Position numbers and translations under genes: made by a program | Notes under the pieces: generated by a model | Told to the model about the DNA's origin: nothing | Database searches by the model: none | What the model saw: only the letters and a program-made list of their open reading frames with translations | Shown here: positions 1 through 6,474 of the stretch, one piece after another | Layout: the number at the start of each line of letters is the position of its first letter | Position numbering within the stretch: position 1 is the stretch's first letter | Origin: Desulfobacteraceae bacterium | GTDB lineage: Bacteria; Desulfobacterota; DSM-4660; Desulfatiglandales; Desulfatiglandaceae | Length of the DNA: 8,517 nt | NCBI GenBank assembly: GCA_020349865.1 | Contig: CP070700.1 | Span: 4,636,209 to 4,644,725, forward strand | Direction: 5' to 3'

Positions 1-66
1 ATACGTTATCATATTTGCGAATCGAAACACTTAGTAACACTTTAGCTCTTTGAAAATAGGACAGGA

Positions 67-292
67 AGGGCAATGGGGATCTCTTTTTCAAAAGTCGCAT
101 AAGCTAGCCTCATTCCATAGAACGGCAGATCGGCCTTAAAATTCGACCCAGGACAGCCCCGTAAGACAGACTCCTTTATAACAGTAGACTTTTCTGCCTG
201 CTTCACACCCCTGTTCAAGGCCCAGGGGGCGTGCCACGAGCGTTGTATAATTTTTGTGATGCGGCTTTTGAAAAAGAGATCCCCATTGCCCT
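67..292. repeat. 226-bp element with 34-bp terminal inverted repeats (MITE-like or structured)
   Basis: Positions 67-100 are the reverse complement of 259-292 over 34 bases with one mismatch (T95 against G264, which would still pair as U-G in plus-strand RNA). The outer end begins AGGGCAATGGGGATCTC. The 158-nt interior has no convincing reading frame but holds smaller inverted repeats: CCCCTG (208-213) with CAGGGG (223-228), and GGCCTT (132-137) with AAGGCC (217-222). No clear target-site duplication flanks the arms. It lies 155 bp beyond the stop of the minus-strand acyl-CoA ligase gene, outside any coding region. A non-autonomous transposable element (MITE) or IS remnant is the simplest reading. 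A structured RNA or large cruciform is the alternative. The repeat itself is certain; its nature is not. Confidence 0.75.
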
Positions 293-446
293 ACAATCCA
301 CGGTTGGTTTTTTCAAAACACTAACGTGTTACGTTATTTAAAAATGGTTGTTGATGCTTCTGAATTGTTGAAACTGGCAGTCTTAAGACTAATGATCTTT
401 TGGTGGAAATGAGGGGTTGGAGAAATATCAGTTTTTTATATACGCT
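293..446. other. gene-free 3' flank of the operon, with palindromes
   Basis: No coding region is seen between the inverted-repeat element and the ligase stop codon. Two small symmetric sequences occur: AACAC-taac-GTGTT at about 317-330, and the perfect 12-bp palindrome AGTCTTAAGACT at 379-390. Read on the minus strand, the first is a 5-bp stem followed by TTTT, which would make only a weak terminator for the liv-ligase operon. No strong Rho-independent terminator is visible after the ligase. Confidence 0.4.
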
Positions 447-2090
447 TCAGGTCTCTGCCCTTCGCTTTTCTTCGCTGCGGATCTCACGCCGCAAAAGTTT
501 GCCTACTTTGGACTTGGGCAACATATCCCTGAATTCTATATACTGGGGGATTTTGTATGATACCAGCTTTTCCCTGCACCACTTGATAAGGTCATATCCG
601 GTTATCCCTTTGATGTCCTCTTTGAGGACCACATAGGCTTTAATCCGCTCACCCGCCTTTTCATCGGGTATCCCCACAACGCAGGTTCCGATAACCGCCG
701 GGTGCTCCTGCAATACGGCTTCAATCTCAGAGGCTGACACACGGTAGCCCTTGTGTTTGATGGTATCCACCGTACGATCCACGAAGTAAATGTTCCCCCC
801 CTCATCCATGGACATGACATCTGATGTTCGGTACCAGAGTTCACCATCAAGTTTTACAAAGGACTCCCGTGTCTCTTCGGGCTTATTCAGATAACTGGTC
901 ACCATGGCCTCGGAAGTTACGAGCAATTCCCCGGCTTCCCCCGGCTTGACTTCTTCCAAGGTCTCTGGCTTAACGATACGAACACGTTTGCTGGGAACAA
1001 TGATCCCCACGCTTTTGGGGGGATTTTCCCTATCCACGGGACACATGGACACGCCTCCACATGTCTCTGTTGCGCCGTATCCCTGGAAAATCACCTTGCC
1101 GAACTTCTCTCGCCAGCGTTTTCCCACTTCCACAGGAAGCACATCGCCAGCGCTGAACCAGTATTCCACGGAACTCAGATTATATTGATCCAGGCGATCA
1201 TGCTCAAGCATCATACGATAGAGGGTTGGCACGCCGATCATGGTCCTGGCCCTGAACTGTTGAATGGCTTCAAAAGTGGCATCCAAATTGACCCTGGGCT
1301 GGAGCATCAGAGTTCCCCCGACGAGCAATATCGCCAGGCTGCAAGTCTGCCCCAGGATATGAAAAAGCGGGGCATTACCTAAAATAATATTTTTCTCTAC
1401 AGGCATGAGCGGCTCACTCGATCTTATTTGTTCGTCAGCGGAAATTAGAAAAAGCCTGTGTGTGATGGGCACACCTTTTGGGTACTTTGTGGTTCCTCCC
1501 GTATATAGTATCTCAGCCAAGCCATTAGGGCTTTTGGATATCTCAGGCATTTCATGCGATACTTTTTGATATTTGGAAAGCAACTTCCTAAAGGAATAGG
1601 TATCCTTATCCAAGGCAATGGACCCTTTGGGAATAATGTCAAAAAGATACCCAAAAGACCGTTTCCACCACGGCAAGAGATCCGCCATCTTTGTTACAAT
1701 GACTTTTTTAATACGCGTTTCCGGTAATACTTTCCTCACATATCCGAAATTGGTATCCGCGCAAACAATGGCTTCTGCATCACTGTCATTGGCTATGTAC
1801 TGAAGATCGTGAGGCGTATAGATAGGTGTGATGGGGACGCAAACACCACCGGCTCGCTGGATCCCCAGCCAGGCCACTACCCACTGGATACTGTTGGGTA
1901 GATAGATAACCGTTCGCTGGCCCGGCTTGAATCCCATGTCAATGAGACCCGCTGAAAAACACGCAGCATACTTGCTAACTCTGGAATATGAGTATCTGGT
2001 ACCCAGATAAATCACGGCGGGCTCCGCTCCCCGTCTGTTGGCTATCGCCTCGAAGGTGTCGAATATGGTATTATTTTTGTTTTCTTGCAT
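447..2090 (-). CDS. AMP-forming acyl-CoA synthetase (ligase), substrate unknown
   Basis: This is an ANL-superfamily enzyme that would activate a carboxylic acid with ATP, through an acyl-adenylate, to its CoA thioester in the cytoplasm. With the ATG at 2090 it has 547 residues, normal for the family. Visible motifs are the phosphate-binding loop YTGGTTKYPKGV (196-207), QGYGATET (336-343), the adenylate-binding region YRTSD (420-424) and FVDR (436-439), the hinge region KHKGYRVSASEIE (445-457), and the C-terminal lid PKSKVGK ending at the catalytic lysine K531. No signal peptide is seen. The ATG follows the livF stop by 4 nt. A TTG at 2105 would add five residues overlapping livF and has no ribosome site, so the ATG is preferred. 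As last gene of a Liv-type operon it probably activates the imported substrate: a fatty, aromatic or branched acid. The loop has K202 where glycine is usual (TTGxPKG). Confidence 0.9.
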   Translation of the reverse strand: MQENKNNTIFDTFEAIANRRGAEPAVIYLGTRYSYSRVSKYAACFSAGLIDMGFKPGQRTVIYLPNSIQWVVAWLGIQRAGGVCVPITPIYTPHDLQYIANDSDAEAIVCADTNFGYVRKVLPETRIKKVIVTKMADLLPWWKRSFGYLFDIIPKGSIALDKDTYSFRKLLSKYQKVSHEMPEISKSPNGLAEILYTGGTTKYPKGVPITHRLFLISADEQIRSSEPLMPVEKNIILGNAPLFHILGQTCSLAILLVGGTLMLQPRVNLDATFEAIQQFRARTMIGVPTLYRMMLEHDRLDQYNLSSVEYWFSAGDVLPVEVGKRWREKFGKVIFQGYGATETCGGVSMCPVDRENPPKSVGIIVPSKRVRIVKPETLEEVKPGEAGELLVTSEAMVTSYLNKPEETRESFVKLDGELWYRTSDVMSMDEGGNIYFVDRTVDTIKHKGYRVSASEIEAVLQEHPAVIGTCVVGIPDEKAGERIKAYVVLKEDIKGITGYDLIKWCREKLVSYKIPQYIEFRDMLPKSKVGKLLRREIRSEEKRRAET

Positions 2091-2094
2091 ATAA

Positions 2095-2853
2095 TCAAAC
2101 CCCAAAATAGGCGGCTTTCACTTCAGGGTTGTCCATAAGCTCGCCCCCTGTTCCGCTTAAGGTGAGCATTCCGTTTTCGATGACATAACCCCTGTCGATC
2201 ATGGGCAAGACCGGTCTGGCAAATTGTTCGCTCAAGATAACAGTAATACCTGATTCCTTTTTGAGACTCGCTATGGCCTCTACCAAGACTTTCTGTATTA
2301 CGGGGCTTAAACCCAGAAGAGGTTCATCTAAAAGGAGGAGAGTCGGCCTGACAATTAGTGCCATTCCTATGGCCAGCATCTGTTGTTCTCCCCCACTCAA
2401 GAATCCCGCCTTTCTTGATTTCAAATGAACCAGGGCCGGAAAAAGCTCGAAGACATATTTCATTGTGTCCTGCACTTCCGCCCTCTTTCTTAGGTAGCCT
2501 GCAATTTTCAGATTTTCCAGTACACTGCTTTCAGGAAATATGGGATGCCTCTCTCTTGAAAGGACGATCCCTTTTTTGACCCTTTCACTCGGTTTAGTCT
2601 CAGTAATATCCTCTCCTTTATGGACTATTTTGCCATAGATGGTAATCCTCTCACCGCCCCTCCGTTTTTCCTTCGTGCGCATGTCAATAATCAGCCCTGA
2701 TAATGTGTTCATGAGCGTCGTTTTCCCGGCGCTATTAGATCCGATCACCCCGACAATCTCACCCGCGGCCATTTCCATGCTGAAATCATTAAGTGCCAGG
2801 GCATTTTCAAAAAAAACCATTAGGTTTTTAACTTCAAGCATCGTCTCATTCAA
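2095..2853 (-). CDS. livF: LivF-like ABC transporter ATPase
   Basis: Second ATP-binding subunit of a branched-chain amino acid (HAAT/Liv) type importer, acting at the cytoplasmic face of the inner membrane with LivG. From the TTG at 2853 it has 252 residues. It shows Walker A GSNSAGKT (38-45), an intact signature LSGGEQQ (152-158), Walker B LLLLDEP (172-178), and SEQ (208-210) where LivF proteins usually read VEQ and most ABC ATPases have the H-loop histidine. The LivF-typical VPEGR stretch is replaced by LSRER (98-102). The TTG follows the livG stop directly and has GGAAG 5 nt upstream. An ATG four codons in (2841) would give MLEVKN, the common LivF beginning, but lacks a well-spaced ribosome site. 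The start is therefore uncertain by four codons. The stop lies 4 nt before the ligase ATG. Confidence 0.92.
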   Translation of the reverse strand: MNETMLEVKNLMVFFENALALNDFSMEMAAGEIVGVIGSNSAGKTTLMNTLSGLIIDMRTKEKRRGGERITIYGKIVHKGEDITETKPSERVKKGIVLSRERHPIFPESSVLENLKIAGYLRKRAEVQDTMKYVFELFPALVHLKSRKAGFLSGGEQQMLAIGMALIVRPTLLLLDEPLLGLSPVIQKVLVEAIASLKKESGITVILSEQFARPVLPMIDRGYVIENGMLTLSGTGGELMDNPEVKAAYFGV

Positions 2854-3606
2854 TCAGACTTCCATTCCCAGGTAAGCCTTCTTGACCTCCTCACTTTCCA
2901 TTACATCTTCTGAGGAACCCTCGGCAATTTTCGTACCATAGTTAAGTACCATAACGCGATCAGCAATCTTGAAGAGTTCCCTTAGCCTATGCTCTATCAT
3001 AATGATTGTCTTTCCCTCTTGACGCAGTTTTTCAATAATCGGGACAATACTGGCGACTTCAGCCAGGCTCAACCCGGAGAACAGCTCGTCAAGTATAAAA
3101 AGATCCGGTTGCAGGGCAATAGCCTTGGCCAGTTCCAGCCTCTTAAGATACCCCTGGGGAAGCGCACTGGCAGACTTATATGCGACATAGGAATCCCTTT
3201 CAAATCCCACCTCTTCCAGTAGATCCAAAGCGATTGCGTCACGATCCCCATACTTTCCACCGGCCATTCGCTTAACCCTCGGAGAATAAAGCGGGATAAT
3301 CATATTCTTGAATGCGGGGAGTTGGTAAAAAGGCTTCACCATTTGAAAGGTCCTGGCAATCCCGAGACGAATTATTTTATAGGGCGCCCAGTCTGTAATA
3401 TTTTGTTCTCTGTAAGAAACTTCCCCTGATGTTGATTTCACAAAACCTGTAATAAGGTTCACGAGGGTCGTCTTCCCTGAGCCGTTGGGACCAATGACCC
3501 CAAAGAGTTCACCATCTGCGAGCTCGAAGCTGACTTGATTCAATGCGTGAACGCCCCCAAATGCCTTTGAAAGACCCCTGACTTTTAATATAGGGGAATC
3601 GCTCAT
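2854..3606 (-). CDS. livG: LivG-like ABC transporter ATPase with unusual signature
   Basis: First ATP-binding subunit of the Liv-type importer, 250 residues from the ATG at 3606. That ATG overlaps the livM stop as ATGA and has GAGGT 7 nt upstream. A GTG at 3624 would extend the protein by six residues and is less likely. Motifs are Walker A GPNGSGKT (39-46), Q-loop FQ (87-88), Walker B FILDE (170-174), D-loop SGLS (177-180) and H-loop histidine in IEH (204-206). The LivG/LivF-type insert (LPAFKN...YSPR) follows the Q-loop. Two departures are visible. The signature reads LPQGYLKRLE (149-158) where LivG normally has LPYGQQRRLE, and Walker B is followed by Leu (DEL, 173-175) instead of the near-universal Pro. 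The protein is full length and the lesions are substitutions, so it is probably functional but divergent. Confidence 0.93.
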   Translation of the reverse strand: MSDSPILKVRGLSKAFGGVHALNQVSFELADGELFGVIGPNGSGKTTLVNLITGFVKSTSGEVSYREQNITDWAPYKIIRLGIARTFQMVKPFYQLPAFKNMIIPLYSPRVKRMAGGKYGDRDAIALDLLEEVGFERDSYVAYKSASALPQGYLKRLELAKAIALQPDLFILDELFSGLSLAEVASIVPIIEKLRQEGKTIIMIEHRLRELFKIADRVMVLNYGTKIAEGSSEDVMESEEVKKAYLGMEV

Positions 3607-4607
3607 GTCTCTACCTCTGCCCACCGCTCGAATTGGTGATACTTACGCTGAATATAGTGAAAGATCCCTTCCGGCAGGGCCACAATAAAGATGACCAAGA
3701 ATAAGCCGTAGAAAACGATTCGAAGCCCACCAATTCCACGTAACACCTCCGAAAGCGGCACTAATAGAAATGCTCCGAATGTTGCTCCCGCAAGGGAGCC
3801 GGGTCCTCCAATCACCGCGGATGCTATGGGTAGTATAGAATAGTCAAGTGCAAAGACGGGCATCCCCACAAACATATAGACGTGAGTCATGAGTGCCCCG
3901 GCAAAAGATCCGATTGCGCTGGAGATAAACAAGGCTTGTGCCTTCATCCAGTATATATTGATTCCTGCATTGATGACCGATCGATCATTGTCATTGATGC
4001 CTTTTAAGACCAGACCATAGTCGGAGTCCATCATGCGCCTAAAACCGAAGAGGGCTGCCAGTAAGGCTGCCAGGACAAAATATAGTTCCAGCCATTTAGA
4101 GGGGAGAGCGGTCAATCCGCTTAATCCTTCGGTCCCTCCGAAGATTTTGGTTGCCTCAATGACCCTTACCAACATCAAGGGGATGATAAGCGTGACCATG
4201 GCAAAATATATGCCGCGCAGTCGTAATACCGGTAAGAGCAGGAGGGTACAAGTAGCTCCACCTAAGATTGTGGCTAAAGGGATCGTAATAAACGGTGACA
4301 ATCCGAAGTAATGATTCAGCACACCCGCCGAATAGGCACCCATTCCGAAAAAGAGTGCCTGGCCCAAAGATACCATACTGCTTTGGGCCAGTATGTCCCA
4401 GCTGATGGCCAGGAGTGCAAAAATAGCTACTGAAAGTAGTACTTTTTGCCAGTAACCACTTAAGATAAGAGGTAAGACAAGGCATCCTATAATGGGTATG
4501 AGTCTCGGAGAAGCCAAATAAGCCATCTCTCGCCAGGAGCACAGGGCAAAGATATCACCGGACCTTACCTTTATGCCCCGATCTATTCTTTCTCTTCTCT
4601 TTTTCAC
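3603..4607 (-). CDS. livM: LivM-like ABC transporter permease
   Basis: Inner-membrane permease of the Liv-type importer, 334 residues, with about eight to ten hydrophobic segments. LivM hallmarks are the RGIYFAMVTL segment (131-140), GTEGLSGL (158-165), the cytoplasmic coupling loop LKGINDNDRSVINAGIN (201-217) that docks on the ATPases, and GGPGSLAGATFGAFLL (267-282). The N-terminus is very basic and precedes a long cytoplasmic stretch before the first membrane span at about residue 37. Translation starts at a GTG at 4607, four nt after the livH stop, with AAGGA about 9 nt upstream. The 3' end overlaps livG by 4 nt (ATGA), implying coupled translation. No broken motif is seen. Confidence 0.94.
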   Translation of the reverse strand: MKKRRERIDRGIKVRSGDIFALCSWREMAYLASPRLIPIIGCLVLPLILSGYWQKVLLSVAIFALLAISWDILAQSSMVSLGQALFFGMGAYSAGVLNHYFGLSPFITIPLATILGGATCTLLLLPVLRLRGIYFAMVTLIIPLMLVRVIEATKIFGGTEGLSGLTALPSKWLELYFVLAALLAALFGFRRMMDSDYGLVLKGINDNDRSVINAGINIYWMKAQALFISSAIGSFAGALMTHVYMFVGMPVFALDYSILPIASAVIGGPGSLAGATFGAFLLVPLSEVLRGIGGLRIVFYGLFLVIFIVALPEGIFHYIQRKYHQFERWAEVET

Positions 4608-4611
4608 TCAA

Positions 4612-5484
4612 TCAGATCCTTTCTTCCAGCTCTTTCTGTTTTCCAAAGAGGCCGGAAGGTTTAACGATCAGTACGATTAGAATTGCGGCTAAACTCACGA
4701 TCATGGTCCAATGAGAACCGATGTAAGAATCGGTAAAACGTTCGGCAAAACCAATTAAAAAACTGGCTACAATGACACCCCAGGTGCTTCCGAGACCTCC
4801 GATAATACAAACGGCCAATGCCCGAATAAGGACATCGTATCCCTCACTGACCGAAATCGTTCCCAGTGGAATGATTACGGTTGCAGCAATTGCTGCCAAA
4901 CCAGCACCAAAGGAGACACTCAAGGTGGCGATCCAATCCGAATCCATGCCAAAAGTAAGTGCCGTGCGTTCATCTTGGGCTATTCCTCTGAAGGCAAGGC
5001 CAAGTGAGGTATGGTGTGTAAAAAGCCACAGACCCATAACTAAGATCACTCCGATTATCACTATGAAAATCCGTTGCATATCAACATATGCACCGGCGAT
5101 CATAAAGCTTTTGTCTATAAAAACCGGCAGGGTATACTCAAAACCGATAAAGCCGAGATACCGGAACAGCTCAAGTATAGCCAGGCCGATTCCAAAGGTA
5201 GCAATAACTTCGGAAAGGGCCTGGCCGCGCACGCGTAAAAGAACGACACGATAGATAATCGCACCTAAGCAGGTGGTAATGATTACGGATAATGCAACAG
5301 ACAGCGGATATGATAGGTTCAAAAGATTCAGAAATATCCAGCATAGGTATGCCGCCGATATATAAAAAGCGCCATAGGCAAAATTGGCGACGCCACTGAT
5401 GCCAAAAGTCAGATTAAATCCCAGTGCGACCAGCGTAAGACTCACCGAGTTGACCACTGCGTACACAAAGGTGCCCCAGAACAT
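4612..5484 (-). CDS. livH: LivH-like ABC transporter permease
   Basis: First gene of the operon: the LivH-type inner-membrane permease, 290 residues, partner of LivM in the substrate channel. It starts with a membrane span and the family pattern LVALGFNLTFGISGVANFAYGA compressed in residues 18-39. The coupling loop RGIAQDERTALTFGMDSD lies at 166-183, GGLGSTWG at 229-236, and the typical C-terminus IVKPSGLFGK at 273-282. The ATG at 5484 fits where homologous proteins begin, but no good Shine-Dalgarno sequence is placed before it. The nearest purine run is GGGGG about 12 nt upstream, inside a possible leader hairpin. In the usual Liv operon a periplasmic binding protein gene (livK) lies close by; none does here. 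Confidence 0.94.
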   Translation of the reverse strand: MFWGTFVYAVVNSVSLTLVALGFNLTFGISGVANFAYGAFYISAAYLCWIFLNLLNLSYPLSVALSVIITTCLGAIIYRVVLLRVRGQALSEVIATFGIGLAILELFRYLGFIGFEYTLPVFIDKSFMIAGAYVDMQRIFIVIIGVILVMGLWLFTHHTSLGLAFRGIAQDERTALTFGMDSDWIATLSVSFGAGLAAIAATVIIPLGTISVSEGYDVLIRALAVCIIGGLGSTWGVIVASFLIGFAERFTDSYIGSHWTMIVSLAAILIVLIVKPSGLFGKQKELEERI

Positions 5485-5496
5485 TTTAAAGGACGG

Positions 5497-5531
5497 CCCC
5501 CACGAAATTAGTTAGAAAGAGAAAATGGGGG
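5497..5531 (-). promoter_or_regulatory. possible leader hairpin covering the livH ribosome-binding region
   Basis: CCCCCA (5497-5502) and TGGGGG (5526-5531) are inverted repeats separated by 23 nt. In the minus-strand transcript the second arm, UGGGGG, is the only purine-rich run near the livH ATG (about 12 nt upstream). Formation of the stem would hide it, so translational control is possible. The stem is only 6 bp, and this may be chance. Confidence 0.3.
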
Positions 5532-5616
5532 ATTTGTCTTAAAGACATAACGGGCTGTTTTTTTAACATATCGATTTCCCTTAAGTATTTGATTTTTTAG
5601 CGGTGAGCTGTTAAAC

Positions 5617-5645
5617 AATATATACTATTATCTAAAAATACACAA
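5617..5645 (-). promoter_or_regulatory. candidate sigma70 promoter for the liv-ligase operon
   Basis: On the minus strand TTGTGT (5645-5640) is separated by exactly 17 bp from TATATT (5622-5617), matching -35 and -10 boxes at 3/6 and 5/6. It lies in the most AT-rich part of the gap and would give a leader of about 125 nt before the livH ATG. It is the best minus-strand candidate found by eye. Confidence 0.45.
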
Positions 5646-5649
5646 TTTC

Positions 5650-5671
5650 TGACAGATTTTTGACAGATTTT
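5650..5671. repeat. tandem 11-bp repeat TGACAGATTTT x2
   Basis: TGACAGATTTT occurs twice head to tail (5650-5660 and 5661-5671). A third copy with one change, TGACAAATTTT, lies at 5761-5771 on the same strand. The 11-bp period places the copies on the same face of the helix, and the pair sits just upstream of the candidate liv -35 box. An operator or activator site is plausible; no regulator gene for it is in the window. Confidence 0.5.
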
Positions 5672-5759
5672 TAAGTTTCGGAGATAGCCAGGCCAGGAGA
5701 TAAAGTGGGAAACCCTTGCCCACCTTCCCCGGAATCAAACAGGGTCATCAAAATTATTA

Positions 5760-5788
5760 TTGACAAATTTTAAGACAGTTACTACATT
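5760..5788 (+). promoter_or_regulatory. candidate promoter TTGACA-N17-TACATT
   Basis: A perfect -35 box TTGACA (5760-5765) is followed at 17 bp by TACATT (5783-5788, 4/6 match to TATAAT). Transcription would start near 5795 and run into the hairpin with T-tract at 5863-5945, giving either a short RNA of about 150 nt or an attenuated leader for the HTH gene at 6016. No reading frame with a ribosome site occurs between 5795 and 5862. Confidence 0.45.
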
Positions 5789-5862
5789 ATCATTAATTAG
5801 AATGTTTAAAAAAATCTTTTTGATCTAACAATTAAATAGTCACTCAACACGAGCACCAATTA

Positions 5863-5945
5863 GGGCCGGTTGAATTTTCCTGAAGAAAGGGCTGTTTCTT
5901 TCGCATTTCCCTTTTCTTTCGGATGGTTCACCGGCCCTTTTTTTT
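5863..5945 (+). terminator. large Rho-independent terminator or attenuator hairpin
   Basis: GGGCCGGT (5863-5870) pairs perfectly with ACCGGCCC (5930-5937) and is followed at once by eight T residues (5938-5945). After a one-base bulge GAA/TTC extends the stem. An inner stem AAAGGG/CCCTTT (about 5886-5891 with 5910-5915) makes the whole 75-nt segment strongly folded. The T-tract is on the plus strand only, so it stops rightward transcription. No plus-strand gene ends upstream, so it terminates a short RNA from the 5760 promoter, insulates the accessory module, or acts as an attenuator. Confidence 0.75.
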
Positions 5946-5955
5946 CTGCGCTTCT

Positions 5956-5985
5956 CCGGTCAGCGTAACGACCGGTCAGTATAAT
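5956..5985 (+). promoter_or_regulatory. promoter with repeated CCGGTCAG boxes before the HTH gene
   Basis: A perfect -10 box TATAAT lies at 5980-5985, 30 nt before the HTH-protein ATG. Upstream, CCGGTCAG occurs twice (5956-5963 and 5972-5979), and ACCGGT at 5971-5976 is palindromic. The region where a -35 box should lie (5957-5962, CGGTCA) is a poor match and falls within the first repeat. This is the layout of a repressor-controlled promoter. The adjacent HTH protein is an obvious candidate ligand, by inference only. Confidence 0.5.
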
Positions 5986-6015
5986 ACGGAACTTCAAGGG
6001 AGGTGTGTAAAAAAA

Positions 6016-6216
6016 ATGAACAGAACACTTAAACTTGCAATCATAAGAGAGTTCGGAACTCAAGCTGACTTCTCGATGGCTATTAGAGAGGATGAGAGCA
6101 TAGTGTCGAGAGTCATTCGTGGCCGACGTTCGTTGTCTTCTGAAAAGAAGAAGGAATGGGCGAAGGTACTGAAATCTAAGCCCCAGGAACTCTTTGGAAC
6201 AGAGGGCAAATCATAA
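6016..6216 (+). CDS. small Cro/CI-type helix-turn-helix DNA-binding protein
   Basis: A 66-residue basic protein, essentially a single HTH domain. The helix-turn-helix spans about residues 15-37: TQADFSMAI as the second helix and SIVSRVIRGRR as the recognition helix, which resembles the VSRxxxGRR pattern of Cro/CI/XRE repressors. A following helix carries SSEKKKEWAKVL. It probably acts as a dimer that regulates the accessory module, perhaps at the CCGGTCAG boxes upstream. The ATG at 6016 is chosen because GGGAGGTG lies 10 nt upstream. An in-frame ATG at 5923 lies within the terminator hairpin and would give an unrelated N-terminal extension. The family call is good; the target and sign of regulation are unknown. 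Confidence 0.8.
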   Translation: MNRTLKLAIIREFGTQADFSMAIREDESIVSRVIRGRRSLSSEKKKEWAKVLKSKPQELFGTEGKS

Positions 6217-6239
6217 CACTTAAAGAGGGAAAAGCAACT

Positions 6240-6389
6240 ATGAAACCAAAAGAGAACACGCGGGAGGATGCTGAAGCTCAAGATAGAAAACGGGCCTACC
6301 ATTTGGGAATGACGCTGACCGATTATTTGAAAAGAAAAGCTGAATTGCTGCGGCAGGCCGAAGGTCTGAAGGCAATGAAAACTGAATGA
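6240..6389 (+). CDS. 49-aa charged protein, function unknown
   Basis: A short reading frame starts at the ATG at 6240 with GAGGGAAA about 8 nt upstream. It begins 23 nt after the HTH gene stop and ends 85 nt before the primase ATG. The product is highly charged and hydrophilic, with an acidic/basic N-terminal third (MKPKENTREDAEAQDRKR) and a predicted amphipathic helix at about residues 25-46 (LTDYLKRKAELLRQAEGLKA). No signal peptide, membrane span or recognised domain is visible. Position and ribosome site support a real gene of the same transcription unit. Short helical proteins in this position of phage- or plasmid-like modules are often accessory DNA-binding or adaptor proteins, but nothing here shows that. 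Confidence 0.6.
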   Translation: MKPKENTREDAEAQDRKRAYHLGMTLTDYLKRKAELLRQAEGLKAMKTE

Positions 6390-6474
6390 ACGACCTAAAT
6401 CATATTAAACTGCCTCCCCGCAACAGGGAACGATAAAGACATCAAAAATTTTTTAGTTTTTCAAGGGCTCGGGA

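Noticed and set aside
379..390. Palindrome AGTCTTAAGACT, similar to GTCTTAAAGAC at 5536-5546, flanking the liv-ligase operon on both sides
   Set aside because: It was considered as paired sites bounding a transferred operon, but the similarity is only about 10 bp, AT-rich and self-complementary, too weak to distinguish from chance.
4156..4542. 128-aa minus-strand frame inside livM, and a 160-aa plus-strand frame inside livH (4772-5254)
   Set aside because: Both are shadows of well-supported permease genes and show no recognisable domain.
5863..5945. Integron attC site or retron RNA
   Set aside because: There is no GTTRRRY/RYYYAAC core arrangement, integrase or reverse transcriptase in the window. 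The hairpin followed by T8 is fully explained as a terminator.
5860..6063. 67-aa minus-strand reading frame
   Set aside because: It lies across the terminator and the start of the HTH gene, has no ribosome site, and its composition follows the hairpin sequence.
5923..6216. Longer 97-aa version of the HTH protein from an ATG at 5923
   Set aside because: That ATG lies within the terminator hairpin, upstream of the TATAAT box, with no ribosome site. The HTH domain begins cleanly at the 6016 ATG with GGGAGGTG upstream.
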